From Owenweeksia sp. TMED14 (GTDB lineage: Bacteria > Bacteroidota > Bacteroidia > Flavobacteriales > Schleiferiaceae), in contig CATIRS010000049.1 of assembly GCA_949529985.1 (NCBI GenBank), positions 182,367 to 237,342 of the forward strand: a DNA stretch of 54,976 nt. The letters are read 5' to 3'. Position numbers and translations under genes: made by a program. Positions 25,622 through 35,149 of this stretch are shown here, in pieces (the stretch's first letter is position 1; each line of letters starts with the position of its first letter). The notes under the pieces were generated by a model. The model was not told where the DNA came from. It made no database searches and was given only the letters and a program-made list of their open reading frames with translations.

Positions 25622-28474
25622 TTAATAAGTATCAATTGGTGCACACGTACAATTTAAATTACGATCACCATAAGTTTCATCGAGTCGGCGAACTGCAGGC
25701 CATATTTTATTCTCTAAAATATATTCTAAAGGAAAAGCAGCTTTTTGTCTAGAATATGGAAGGGCCCAATTATCATTTGCTACAAGACTCAGAGTATGAG
25801 GAGCATTTTTTAAGGGATTATTATCAGATGACATATTTCCAGAAACCACCTCATCAATTTCGCATCGAATCGACAACATCGCATCACAAAAACGATCTAT
25901 TTCGCTCAAAGACTCACTTTCGGTAGGCTCAATCATCATGGTACCCGCCACAGGAAAACTAACAGTTGGAGCATGAAATCCATAATCAATTAATCTCTTC
26001 GCGATATCCACAACCTCAATTGAAGCATCTTTCTTAAACGGACGACAATCTATAATCATTTCATGCGCGCAACGTCCATTTTCACCAGAGTATAGCACGG
26101 GGTATGAAGATTCCAGGCGAGATTTAATATAATTCGCATTCAATATTGCATATTTTGTGCTATCAGTAAGACCTTTTGCACCGAGCATTTTTATATATCC
26201 ATATGAAATTAATAATATCAACGCCGAACCATAAGGGGCCGCAGAAACAGGTCCAATTGCAGCTTGACCTCCAGTTTTAATAACATTGTGACTTGGCAAA
26301 AATGGAGCTAGATGTTCCTTAACGCATATAGGACCAACACCTGGACCACCGCCTCCATGGGGTATAGCAAAAGTCTTATGAAGATTTAAATGGCAAACAT
26401 CAGCGCCGATTAATCCAGGCGAGGTAAGACCAACTTGAGCATTCATATTTGCTCCATCCATATATACTTGACCTCCATGCTCATGAATGATTGATGTGAC
26501 TTGTTTAACAGCAGATTCAAAGACACCATGAGTAGAAGGATATGTTATCATCAAACATGATAATGTTTCAGAATACTGTTCTGATTTTTGTTTTAAATCA
26601 TTTATATCAATATTCCCTTTGATATCGCAACCAACAACGACAACATTCATTCCAGCCATAACTGCAGAAGCGGGATTCGTTCCATGAGCTGAGGATGGAA
26701 TAAGAGCGGTTTTTCTATTAAAATCTCCACGACTACGATGATATTCTCTTATCACTAAAAGTCCAGTGTACTCTCCCTGAGCTCCAGAATTTGGCTGTAA
26801 TGAAGTAGCATCAAATCCTGTTATTACCGATAGATCATTTTGAAGAGATTCGATTATCTTCATGTAGCCTTCTGCCTGATTAATTGGAGCAAATGGATGA
26901 ATCTGAGAGAAAGAAGGCCAACTTAGTGGCAACATTTCTGCTGCTGAGTTTAGTTTCATTGTACAGGAACCCAAAGCAATCATAGAATGATTTAAGGCAA
27001 TGTCACGTCGCTCTAATTTTTTCAGATAACGCATCATTTCTGTTTCGCTTCTGTATTTCTTAAAAGTTGGATGTTCCATGAACTTAGAGACCCTCTTTAG
27101 TACCTGCGGTAAAGCATTTTCTCTTTTTAAGAATAATTCTGGAAGTTTTTTATCTTTTGCATTTGCGAAAGCGGTAACTAATGAGACTAAATCAGAGTCT
27201 GTCATCACCTCATTCATTGAAACCAATATTCCAAAATCAGAATAGCCAACATTAATACCCTGTAAATTGGTTGAATGCAAAATTTCTGCCTTGAGTTTGT
27301 CGTCAGCTTTGATGTGCAAAGTGTCAAAATAGGTTGTATTTAAAACCTCATAATCCAAGGCCTCCGCGGAAGAGGCAAATTTTAATGCAAATCCATGAAT
27401 ACGAAGAGCAATCCCTTTTAATCCATCAGGCCCATGGTAAACCCCATACATTCCTGCCATAATAGCCAACAAGACTTGAGAAGTGCAAATATTTGAAGTT
27501 GCTCGATCTCTCTTAATGTGTTGTTCACGAGTTTGCAAAGCCATCCGCAAGGCCGGATTTCCATCCTTATCTATCGATCGACCAATCATGCGACCAGGCA
27601 TAAACCGCTTATATTCTTCTTTTGAGGCAAAGTATGCCGCATGCGGACCTCCAAACCCCATAGGAATTCCAAACCGTTGTGTAGATCCTAAGACTACGTC
27701 GGCACCCCAAGAACCGGGAGATTCTAATATTGCCAACGATAATAAATCAGCAGCAATCGCAACTTTGACATCCGCATCATGACATTTGATTACAAGGTCT
27801 CTATTATCATTTATTTCACCATTGGAATTTGGGTATTGCCAAAAAGCACCGAAGTATTCATCATCTGGGGCAAAATCATTGACGCTTCCATGAACGATTT
27901 CGACATCGATTGGGTTTGCTCGAGTTTTCAAAAGAGACTTTGTCTGGGTGAAAACATTTTCATCTACAAAAAACTTATTCGCACCACGTTTTTTTTGATC
28001 TCTAGATCTAGCACCTAGCATGAGGCTCATCGCTTCCGCAGCAGCCGTTGCCTCATCCAACAATGAAGCATTTGCTATCTCCATTCCTGTTAAATCAATC
28101 ACCATCGTTTGATAGTTTAAAAGGCCTTCCAACCTTCCCTGGGCTATCTCAGCCTGATAAGGAGTGTAGGCAGTATACCACCCTGGGTTTTCAAGAATAT
28201 TCCTTTGGATTACAGCAGGAGTTTCAGTTGGATGGTAACCTTGACCGATATAAGTATCAAAAACTTTATTTTTTTCGCTTAGAGCATGCATGTGTCTTAA
28301 GAAATAACTCTCTGTCATTCCTTCTGATAGTTGCATTTCACTCTTTAGCCTAATGGAACTTGGCACTGTCTCATCAATCAGATCGTCAAGACTATCACTT
28401 CCAATAGTCTGGAGCATTTTATCTAAATCTTGGTTCTTTTGACCAATATGGCGATTCGCAAATTCTTCTGACAT
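25622..28474 (-). CDS. gcvP: Glycine dehydrogenase (aminomethyl-transferring), P-protein
   Basis: A 950-residue PLP enzyme, the decarboxylating subunit of the glycine cleavage system. It is the long single-chain form: the N-terminal half starts FANRHIGQ and has YTPYQAEIAQGRLEGLLNYQ, and the C-terminal half has the PLP lysine in NLHKTFAIPHGGGGPG and PTESES near the end. Length matches family members of about 950 residues. It needs GcvT, GcvH and a lipoamide dehydrogenase, none of which is here. It is divergent from the kynurenine operon, with 77 bases between starts. Confidence 0.97.
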   Translation of the reverse strand: MSEEFANRHIGQKNQDLDKMLQTIGSDSLDDLIDETVPSSIRLKSEMQLSEGMTESYFLRHMHALSEKNKVFDTYIGQGYHPTETPAVIQRNILENPGWYTAYTPYQAEIAQGRLEGLLNYQTMVIDLTGMEIANASLLDEATAAAEAMSLMLGARSRDQKKRGANKFFVDENVFTQTKSLLKTRANPIDVEIVHGSVNDFAPDDEYFGAFWQYPNSNGEINDNRDLVIKCHDADVKVAIAADLLSLAILESPGSWGADVVLGSTQRFGIPMGFGGPHAAYFASKEEYKRFMPGRMIGRSIDKDGNPALRMALQTREQHIKRDRATSNICTSQVLLAIMAGMYGVYHGPDGLKGIALRIHGFALKFASSAEALDYEVLNTTYFDTLHIKADDKLKAEILHSTNLQGINVGYSDFGILVSMNEVMTDSDLVSLVTAFANAKDKKLPELFLKRENALPQVLKRVSKFMEHPTFKKYRSETEMMRYLKKLERRDIALNHSMIALGSCTMKLNSAAEMLPLSWPSFSQIHPFAPINQAEGYMKIIESLQNDLSVITGFDATSLQPNSGAQGEYTGLLVIREYHRSRGDFNRKTALIPSSAHGTNPASAVMAGMNVVVVGCDIKGNIDINDLKQKSEQYSETLSCLMITYPSTHGVFESAVKQVTSIIHEHGGQVYMDGANMNAQVGLTSPGLIGADVCHLNLHKTFAIPHGGGGPGVGPICVKEHLAPFLPSHNVIKTGGQAAIGPVSAAPYGSALILLISYGYIKMLGAKGLTDSTKYAILNANYIKSRLESSYPVLYSGENGRCAHEMIIDCRPFKKDASIEVVDIAKRLIDYGFHAPTVSFPVAGTMMIEPTESESLSEIDRFCDAMLSIRCEIDEVVSGNMSSDNNPLKNAPHTLSLVANDNWALPYSRQKAAFPLEYILENKIWPAVRRLDETYGDRNLNCTCAPIDTY

Positions 28475-28503
28475 CTTCCTAATCGTATTCTTTTAATTTG
28501 GCA

Positions 28504-28511
28504 CAAAATTA
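28504..28511 (-). promoter_or_regulatory. Possible -7 element (TAATTTTG) for gcvP
   Basis: TAATTTTG on the minus strand matches TAnnTTTG and ends 29 bases before the gcvP start codon. A TTG exists upstream but 26 bases away, which is too far, so the call rests on the -7 element alone. Confidence 0.4.
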
Positions 28512-28551
28512 CTTCTCATATAACCTAACTTGCACATCAAAGTTTACGTTT

Positions 28552-29820
28552 ATGAACGCGTTTTTAACTATTTCCGAAGCAAAGTCTCTAGATTCATCTG
28601 ATCCTCTTCGATCTTACCGGGAAATGTTCCACATTCCAAAATGGAATAAACAGGATTGTATATACCTAACAGGCAACTCTTTAGGACTTCAGCCTAAAGG
28701 AGCAAAGAAAGCAGTTTTACAGGAATTAGAAGATTGGAAAGTGTTAGGTGTTGAAGGTCATTTTAAGGCCAAGAATCCTTGGATGCCTTACCATGAATTC
28801 TTTAGTAAATCTATAGCTCGCTTGTGCGGATCTTTACCCGAGGAAGTAGTGTCAATGGGGTCATTAACAGCAAATCTACATTTTGCATTTGCTAGCTTTT
28901 ATCGCCCAACGAAAGACAGACAAATGATTTTGTGCGAAAAAAAAGCATTTCCTAGCGATCGATATGCAATTGTTAGTCAACTAGAATTGCACGGTTATGG
29001 AGAAAATGAATTAATTGAAGTTGCTGGGTCTGATAAAAGTGGAGTACCAGACGACGATGAAATTTTAAAAGCGATTGAAAAGTATGGAGATCAAATCTCT
29101 GTGCTTTTAATTGGAGGGGTTAATTATTTTACTGGAAGACTATATGACATTAAGAAAATAACTGAAGCCGCAAAAATAAAAGGCATCAATGTTGGATGGG
29201 ATCTCGCCCATGCAATGGGTAACACTCCTTTAAGTTTGAATAAATGGAATGTTGACTTTGCAGCTTGGTGTACGTACAAGTACCTTAATGCAGGACCGGG
29301 AAGTACAGCTGGTTTATTTATTCATAAAAAGCATCACGAAAAAAATTTACCAAAATATGCGGGTTGGTGGGGACACAATAAATCTTCACGATTTAAAATG
29401 GGAACACGATTCGATCCAATAAAAACCGCTGAAGCCTGGCAGGTAAGCAACGCTCCAGTATTATCCATGGCATCGCTTAGGGCTTCATTGGATATTTTTG
29501 ATCTAGTTCCATTTGAACAATTAAGGAATAAGTCGTTATTACTGAGTAATAAATTAATTCAAATGCTTGATGACATTAAGAATAAAACCGGTGAAGAAAT
29601 AGAAATTATAACTCCTCGCGAAGACAGTAAAAGAGGCGGCCAAGTCTCTGTACACTTTGTAAATAGAGATCGAGTTTTTTTTGAAAAAATATCAAACTTA
29701 GGAGTTTTTGCTGATTGGCGAGAACCTGGGACAATACGTATGGCCATTGCGCCACTTTACAATTCTTTTGAAGATATATCTAGACTGGAAAAAGTCATCT
29801 ACGAATCACTTGAAAAATGA
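28552..29820 (+). CDS. kynU: Kynureninase
   Basis: A 422-residue PLP enzyme that splits kynurenine (or 3-hydroxykynurenine) into anthranilate (or 3-hydroxyanthranilate) and alanine. Family blocks are IYLTGNSLGLQPKGA, MGSLTANLHFAFASFYRP, GWDLAHAMGN and the PLP-lysine stretch WCTYKYLNAGPGSTAG (Lys243). I chose the ATG at 28552, which puts the first helix at the usual distance; a TTG at 28498 would add 18 residues with no family match. It overlaps the next gene by four bases (ATGA), forming a two-gene tryptophan catabolic unit. Confidence 0.95.
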   Translation: MNAFLTISEAKSLDSSDPLRSYREMFHIPKWNKQDCIYLTGNSLGLQPKGAKKAVLQELEDWKVLGVEGHFKAKNPWMPYHEFFSKSIARLCGSLPEEVVSMGSLTANLHFAFASFYRPTKDRQMILCEKKAFPSDRYAIVSQLELHGYGENELIEVAGSDKSGVPDDDEILKAIEKYGDQISVLLIGGVNYFTGRLYDIKKITEAAKIKGINVGWDLAHAMGNTPLSLNKWNVDFAAWCTYKYLNAGPGSTAGLFIHKKHHEKNLPKYAGWWGHNKSSRFKMGTRFDPIKTAEAWQVSNAPVLSMASLRASLDIFDLVPFEQLRNKSLLLSNKLIQMLDDIKNKTGEEIEIITPREDSKRGGQVSVHFVNRDRVFFEKISNLGVFADWREPGTIRMAIAPLYNSFEDISRLEKVIYESLEK

Positions 29821-31163
29821 AAAAAATAACAATTGTCGGAGCAGGTTTGGTAGGCTCACTTTTGAGTCTTTACTTGGCTAAGAGAGGACATAAAGTTCAA
29901 ATATTTGAACGTCGAAAAGATCCAAGGAAATTAAAAAAGTCTGAAGGAAGATCAATTAATCTAGCATTAAGTGATAGAGGTTGGGCCGCCTTAAAGAAAA
30001 TCGGAATTTCTGACGAAGTATCCCATTCTGCTATCCCAATGTTTCGTAGAGTAATGCATAGCATTGACGGAACGCTGAGCTTTCAAGATTATGGTAAAGA
30101 TGGACAAGCCATTTATTCAGTTTCTAGGGGAGGTTTAAATCGGATTCTTCTAGAAAAAGCTGAAGATGATCCGAATATAACAGTTGATTTTAATCATCGT
30201 TGTGTTTCTGCTAATCCGGAAACAGGCTCTGCAGTATTTCAAAATGATTCTGAAACTATTGAAATTTTGAATGATGCAATATTTGGGACAGATGGAGCTT
30301 TCTCTAAAGTTAGATCAGCTTTTCAGCGTAGGGATGGGTTTTCTTATTCACAAGAATATATAGATCACGGATATAAGGAACTTACTATACCTCCAGGGCC
30401 GAGTGGAACTTTTAAAATAGAAAAAGAAGCGCTCCATATATGGCCTAGAGGCAAACATATGCTGATAGCACTACCAAACCTTGATGGGAGCTTTACATGC
30501 ACACTTTTTTTTCCAATGAAAGGTGAAGTAAGCTTTGATTCTCTGAACACCACGCTGAAAGCCAGAGAATTTATATCTAAAGTTTTTCCAGATGCTTATT
30601 CCCTAATGAATGATTTTGATAATCAATGGGAGTCAAATCCAACTTCAAGCCTTGTCATAATAAAATGTAAACCATGGAATGTTGGAGGGCGATCAATGCT
30701 CTTAGGAGATGCTTCACATGCAATTGTCCCATTTTATGGACAGGGCATGAACTCTGGATTTGAAGATTGCCGAGTTTTTGATGAAATTCTTGAGAACTCA
30801 AACGACTTCAATACTGCTTTTGAATCATTCAGCAATACGCGAAAACCAGATGCTGATGCTATTTCCGATTTAGCAATGCAGAACTTCATTGAAATGCGAG
30901 ACTTGACGGGACAACCAAAATTCTTACTTCAAAAGAAAATAGAAAATCGATTTAGCGAATTACATCCAGATAAATGGGTGCCTCTTTACTCTCAGGTTAC
31001 TTTTTCCAATATCCCCTACTCCACTGCTCTGGCTGCAGGAAAAAAACAAGAGGAAATCATGAAGAAAATTATGAAAATAACTGACATAGAAAGCTTGTGG
31101 GATAAGCCTAAAATAGATGCAATAATTTTGGATTGTCTGAAAAACGACACACAAGCAAACTAA
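29817..31163 (+). CDS. kmo: Kynurenine 3-monooxygenase
   Basis: A 448-residue FAD-dependent hydroxylase that converts kynurenine to 3-hydroxykynurenine using NADPH and oxygen. The Rossmann motif is VGAGLVGSLLSLYLAKRGH at the N-terminus, followed by SINLALSDRGW, and the second FAD block is LGDASHAIVPFYGQGMNSGFEDC, very typical of Kmo. A C-terminal hydrophobic anchor as in eukaryotic Kmo is not evident. The start overlaps the kynU stop (ATGA). With KynU it should yield 3-hydroxyanthranilate; the upstream dioxygenase and formamidase and the downstream enzymes are outside the window. Confidence 0.94.
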   Translation: MKKITIVGAGLVGSLLSLYLAKRGHKVQIFERRKDPRKLKKSEGRSINLALSDRGWAALKKIGISDEVSHSAIPMFRRVMHSIDGTLSFQDYGKDGQAIYSVSRGGLNRILLEKAEDDPNITVDFNHRCVSANPETGSAVFQNDSETIEILNDAIFGTDGAFSKVRSAFQRRDGFSYSQEYIDHGYKELTIPPGPSGTFKIEKEALHIWPRGKHMLIALPNLDGSFTCTLFFPMKGEVSFDSLNTTLKAREFISKVFPDAYSLMNDFDNQWESNPTSSLVIIKCKPWNVGGRSMLLGDASHAIVPFYGQGMNSGFEDCRVFDEILENSNDFNTAFESFSNTRKPDADAISDLAMQNFIEMRDLTGQPKFLLQKKIENRFSELHPDKWVPLYSQVTFSNIPYSTALAAGKKQEEIMKKIMKITDIESLWDKPKIDAIILDCLKNDTQAN

Positions 31164-31178
31164 TAAAAAAGGAAAATT

Positions 31179-31940
31179 TTATTTTTTTAAGGCACTCCTC
31201 ATTTGCTTAAACAACTTACTTCGAAAAACATAATCAACTACGGATTTGGCATCGGTAGTGAGAATATCTTCACTTCGACCTTCCCATGTTTTTTTTCCGT
31301 CTTGAAGAAGGATCACATGATCACCAATCTCCAAGACTGAGTTCATATCATGAGTATTAACTATTGTGGTCATTCCGAATTCATGGGTGATTTCATGTAT
31401 CAGTTCATCGATAACTATAGCGGTTTCAGGATCTAATCCCGAGTTTGGTTCATCACAAAATAAATATTTTGGATTTAAAATTATAGCACGTGCTATAGCA
31501 ACTCTTTTTTGCATCCCTCCAGATAATTCGGCTGGTGTCTTTGTGAAATCATCGTCAGATATTCTTACCTTATTTAAGCAAAATTTTATTCTCTCTGACT
31601 TTTCCTTCAAGCTCATATCTGAAAAAAAATTTAGGGGTAAACCTACATTCTCTTCGATATTTAAACTATTGAATAAGGCAGAACCTTGAAAAACCATACC
31701 CATTTCTTGACGTAGTTTTTTAGTTTCATTCTTATCTAAATCACCTAACATTCGACCATCATATTCAATTGATCCAGAGTCAACATTGTGAAGTCCCAAT
31801 ACTGATTTTAAAAAAACAGTTTTACCACTTCCACTTAGACCAATAATTAAATTACACTTTCCAGGATAGAGATCAACATCAATACCCTTGAGAACATCTT
31901 GCTCTCCAAATGATTTTCTAATATTGTTAACTCGAATCAT
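31179..31940 (-). CDS. mlaF: ABC transporter ATP-binding protein, MlaF-like
   Basis: A 253-residue ATPase. Walker A is GLSGSGKTVFLKS, the signature is LSGGMQKRVAIARAI and Walker B is YLFCDEPNSGLDP, with the D-loop and an H-loop in VNTHDMNS. The FQGSALFNSLNIEENV block is typical of MlaF/Ttg2A, the ATPase of lipid transport complexes between inner and outer membrane. Its start codon overlaps the stop of the permease gene by one base. No MCE-domain (MlaD) gene is in the window, which such a transporter normally needs. Confidence 0.9.
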   Translation of the reverse strand: MIRVNNIRKSFGEQDVLKGIDVDLYPGKCNLIIGLSGSGKTVFLKSVLGLHNVDSGSIEYDGRMLGDLDKNETKKLRQEMGMVFQGSALFNSLNIEENVGLPLNFFSDMSLKEKSERIKFCLNKVRISDDDFTKTPAELSGGMQKRVAIARAIILNPKYLFCDEPNSGLDPETAIVIDELIHEITHEFGMTTIVNTHDMNSVLEIGDHVILLQDGKKTWEGRSEDILTTDAKSVVDYVFRSKLFKQMRSALKK

Positions 31941-32683
31941 TACAGTATTAAGTCCGTTAAAATATAATTAAACAATATTATCGAAAAAGACATAGCTACA
32001 ACTGACTTTGTACTGGCTTTACCTACTTCTACTGCACCACCTTCAACTTTATATCCAAAGTAAGCTGAAACTGTAGCAATAATAAACGCAAATACCAAAG
32101 TTTTTGTGAGAGAGTATGTCACATAATGAGGGAAAAATTCCATAAAATAGCCCGATAAATAAACCTCTGTATTCACAAGGTTTAGTAAATCTCCAGCAAG
32201 ATATCCACCAGTTAAACCCATACCCATTCCAAAAATAACCAGTATCGGAAAAAAGATTAAACATGCTATAATCTTGGGGAGAACTAGGTATGAAGCAGGG
32301 TTAATCCCCATAACTCGTAAAGCGTCCATCTGCTCCGTCACCCTCATGGTGCCAAGCGTTGATGCAATATTGGATCCGACTTTTCCCGCTAAAATAAGAC
32401 TCACAATTGTTGGAGCAAACTCCAGTATAATAGCTTCTCTAACAGCAATAGCTATATAGCTGTCTGCTAAAAATGGATTATCAAGGTTTATTGCAGTTTG
32501 AATTAAGACAACTGCTCCCATGAATAAAGAGATAAAGCATACCAGAGCAATAGAACTAAATCCCAATAACTCAACCTCACGTAAAAAAGAACGATAATAC
32601 TCTTTCCAGTGTTCTGGCCGACTAAATACCTCACGTAAAAAAAGAAAGTACTCACCTATACCTTCAAAAAAGCGATATATCAT
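31940..32683 (-). CDS. mlaE: ABC transporter permease, MlaE family
   Basis: A 247-residue inner-membrane permease with about five to six membrane segments. Family blocks are FREVELLGFSSIALVCF, LEFAPTIVSLILAGKVGS, GTMRVTEQMDALRVMGINP and GGYLAGDLLN. It should pair with the adjacent MlaF-like ATPase to move phospholipids for outer membrane lipid homeostasis. The gene is transcribed divergently from the small lipoprotein gene, with only 30 bases between starts. Confidence 0.93.
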   Translation of the reverse strand: MIYRFFEGIGEYFLFLREVFSRPEHWKEYYRSFLREVELLGFSSIALVCFISLFMGAVVLIQTAINLDNPFLADSYIAIAVREAIILEFAPTIVSLILAGKVGSNIASTLGTMRVTEQMDALRVMGINPASYLVLPKIIACLIFFPILVIFGMGMGLTGGYLAGDLLNLVNTEVYLSGYFMEFFPHYVTYSLTKTLVFAFIIATVSAYFGYKVEGGAVEVGKASTKSVVAMSFSIILFNYILTDLIL

Positions 32684-32713
32684 TTATCGAAAATACGTTA
32701 AATTCGGGGTGTC

Positions 32714-32866
32714 ATGGAAGTAAAAGTATCTGGATTTCGAATTGCTCTATTTTTTATTATTATTGGAACAACATATTCATGTGGAAGCACACGCGATTGC
32801 GATTGCCCCAGCTTCAGTTATGTGGAAGTAAAATCAACAGAATCAACTATTTATATAAATGTGTAA
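32714..32866 (+). CDS. Small putative lipoprotein (50 residues)
   Basis: A short reading frame with a lipoprotein signal: hydrophobic residues about 8-20, then TTYSCGS, with Cys23 as the likely lipidated residue. The mature part is only 28 residues and contains DCDCPSF. Its last 8 bases (ATGTGTAA) overlap the start of the SprT-like gene, an arrangement that supports real translation and coupling. A near-match to the -7 element (TAAATTCG, 32699-32706) lies close to the ATG. I know no function. Confidence 0.6.
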   Translation: MEVKVSGFRIALFFIIIGTTYSCGSTRDCDCPSFSYVEVKSTESTIYINV

Positions 32867-33461
32867 TTGGGTTATAGTTAAACCATTCGTACCGGTAAGC
32901 TCACATCTATTTTTGGAAAAAATTGTTAATTTATACAGCGGCCAAATCATAATATCAAAGCCGAGGAGTTCAAAATGGGGAGATTTTCGATGTACAATAG
33001 GAGGGGAAACAACCATTAGCATTAATATTGATTTAAATGAAGAGTCCTTTTTAATTACTCTTCTTCATGAAATGGCTCATGCGCAAGTTCATTCATGGGA
33101 CAATAAGTACGCCAAGGCACATGGGAAAGAATGGAAAAAAAGATTTCAACATTTGCTGATTCCATTTATAAATTCCAATGTTTTTAATGATGACCTGAAA
33201 AAAGCTTTAGATCGTCAAATAAATTCTCTAAAAGCTACATGTGCCGCAAATCCTGATCTATTAAAAGCTTTAAGAACAAATAGTCAGAATAATCTTACCG
33301 TGGAAGAGCTTATTTTGGGTGATCATTTTCAAACAATAACCGGTAATAAATATAAGCTCGGAGTAAAACGGCGCACTCGTTTTAAATGTACTGATCTGGA
33401 CAGTGGGCATATCTTTACCGTTCATCCATTAACAGAGGTCAAACTATTAAAAAACGCATGA
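32859..33461 (+). CDS. SprT-like zinc metalloprotein
   Basis: A 200-residue protein with the zinc peptidase motif HEMAH (His70, Glu71, His74) followed by W and a basic/aromatic stretch (HGKEWKKRF) that resembles SprT/Spartan family cores. The third zinc ligand is probably the later histidine in AHGKEW. The C-terminal part (from LGVKRRTRFKC) may be the small beta ribbon of SprT proteins, but its cysteines are incomplete. Function in bacteria is not established; eukaryotic Spartan cleaves DNA-protein crosslinks. It overlaps the small lipoprotein upstream and purK downstream by four bases. Confidence 0.8.
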   Translation: MCNWVIVKPFVPVSSHLFLEKIVNLYSGQIIISKPRSSKWGDFRCTIGGETTISINIDLNEESFLITLLHEMAHAQVHSWDNKYAKAHGKEWKKRFQHLLIPFINSNVFNDDLKKALDRQINSLKATCAANPDLLKALRTNSQNNLTVEELILGDHFQTITGNKYKLGVKRRTRFKCTDLDSGHIFTVHPLTEVKLLKNA

Positions 33462-34624
33462 ATCATATTTTATCCAATAAAAATTTCAATATTGCATTGC
33501 TCGGTGGAGGTCAATTAGGTAAAATGTTCTTGGCAGAAGGACGACGTTTAGACATAAATATTAATGTTCTGGACCCAAATGCTGATGCTCCATCTCGGTT
33601 AAGCGCTAATTACTTTCAAGTCGGTGACTTTAAAGACTATGATACCGTCTTGGAGTTTTGCTCAGGTATGAATGCTGTTGTTATCGAGATTGAAAGTGTA
33701 AATGTTGACGCTTTGCAGACATTAGAAAAAAATGGAATACCGTGCTTTCCACCCAGCGATGTTCTAAACATAATACAGAATAAAGCCAAGCAAAAAAGAT
33801 TTTTTCGCAAAAAAAAATTTCCAACTTCAAATTTTGAATCTTTTTCTAATTTAAAAGCATTAAAAGAAGCCATCAAAAACGGCCAGCAGAAATTTCCATT
33901 TGTGTGGAAAATTAGCGAAGGTGGTTATGATGGCTTTGGTGTAAAAATAGTAAAAACAGAAAAAGATATTTCCAAACTAGATGATGGCCCGTGTATTACA
34001 GAATCCTTTGTTGACATCGATAAAGAGATTGGTGTTGTTGTTACACGCAGTTTAGATGGTGATATCTCGGCATTCCCTCCTGTTGAAATGGAATTTCATT
34101 CAAATGCGAATCAGGTGGAATTTGTTATTTGTCCCACTGAAATTTCTGATGATTTGTCAAAATCATGTACGGAAATAGCATTATCAGTTGCAGAATCAAT
34201 TGGCACATTTGGACTTCTTGCTGTTGAACTATTTATCTTAAAAAGTGGAGAAATATTATTGAATGAAATGGCGCCTCGTCCGCATAATTCTGGTCATCTA
34301 ACAATTGAAGCTTGTAATATCTCACAGTTTGAGCAATTACTTCGCTGCGCTTGTCAACTTCCAATTGGAAAGATTGAATTGCTTTCTCCTGCCGTGATGG
34401 CAAATATTGTTGGTGCAGAAAATCATAACGGTCCAGTTGAATTTATTGGCCTAGATAAGGCCTTAAGTATTCCTCAAACAACTTTGCATTTATACGGAAA
34501 ATCACAAACAAGACCATTCAGGAAAATGGGCCACGTAACATCAACTGGTAAAAGCGTTCATGAAGCTAGAGAAAGAGCAAAAGAGTTTAAATCGTTGCTA
34601 AAAATTCGAAGTCGAACGATTTAA
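33458..34624 (+). CDS. purK: 5-(carboxyamino)imidazole ribonucleotide synthase
   Basis: A 388-residue ATP-grasp enzyme of purine synthesis that converts AIR, bicarbonate and ATP to N5-CAIR. The N-terminal GGGQLGKMFLAEGRRLDI, the ATP-grasp EGGYDGFGVKIV, the VEMEFHSNANQ region and NEMAPRPHNSGHLTIEAC are all family signatures. The start overlaps the SprT-like stop (ATGA). The gene is followed 22 bases later by purE, its pathway partner. Confidence 0.97.
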   Translation: MNHILSNKNFNIALLGGGQLGKMFLAEGRRLDININVLDPNADAPSRLSANYFQVGDFKDYDTVLEFCSGMNAVVIEIESVNVDALQTLEKNGIPCFPPSDVLNIIQNKAKQKRFFRKKKFPTSNFESFSNLKALKEAIKNGQQKFPFVWKISEGGYDGFGVKIVKTEKDISKLDDGPCITESFVDIDKEIGVVVTRSLDGDISAFPPVEMEFHSNANQVEFVICPTEISDDLSKSCTEIALSVAESIGTFGLLAVELFILKSGEILLNEMAPRPHNSGHLTIEACNISQFEQLLRCACQLPIGKIELLSPAVMANIVGAENHNGPVEFIGLDKALSIPQTTLHLYGKSQTRPFRKMGHVTSTGKSVHEARERAKEFKSLLKIRSRTI

Positions 34625-34646
34625 ATAAAAACTTTAACTTCACACT

Positions 34647-35138
34647 ATGGTAGGAATAATCATGGGTAGCAAAAGTGATTTACCCGTCATGCAAGAAGCA
34701 GCTGATCAACTAAAGGTTCTTAAAGTGTCTTTTGAAATGACAGTTGTATCTGCTCATCGCACACCTGAAAAGATGCTTAGCTATGCTAAAAGTGCTGCAG
34801 ATAGGGGAATTAAAGTTATCATTTCTGGAGCCGGTGGAGCCGCACATTTACCTGGAATGGTCGCAGCATGTACACCCTTACCTGTTATAGGTGTTCCTAT
34901 AAAGTCTAGCAATTCTCTTGATGGGTGGGATTCAATCTTGAGTATTCTTCAAATGCCGAAAGGTGTTCCCGTTGCCACAGTTGCTTTAAATGGAGCAGCA
35001 AATGCAGGAATTCTTGCAGCACAAATATTAGGGGTAGGTGATCTGGAGTTAAGAAAGAGGATAAGTGAACAGAAAAATGAAATGAGAGATAATGTAGAGG
35101 AAATGGCTAAATCACTTGAAGAAATCCATATAAAATAG
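34647..35138 (+). CDS. purE: N5-CAIR mutase, class I PurE
   Basis: A 163-residue enzyme that rearranges N5-CAIR to CAIR, the step after Pur[15 protein letters not shown] and SAHRTPEKM form the substrate loop, and [13 protein letters not shown] and ALNGAANAG complete the active site of class I PurE. The adjacent purK supports the N5-CAIR route. It converges with the response regulator gene, leaving 11 bases between stops. Confidence 0.97.
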   Translation: MVGIIMGSKSDLPVMQEAADQLKVLKVSFEMTVVSAHRTPEKMLSYAKSAADRGIKVIISGAGGAAHLPGMVAACTPLPVIGVPIKSSNSLDGWDSILSILQMPKGVPVATVALNGAANAGILAAQILGVGDLELRKRISEQKNEMRDNVEEMAKSLEEIHIK

Positions 35139-35149
35139 CGTTTTAAAAG

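Noticed and set aside
27483-28353. Three open frames on the plus strand opposite gcvP
   Set aside because: They mirror the conserved gcvP coding sequence and show no independent domain.
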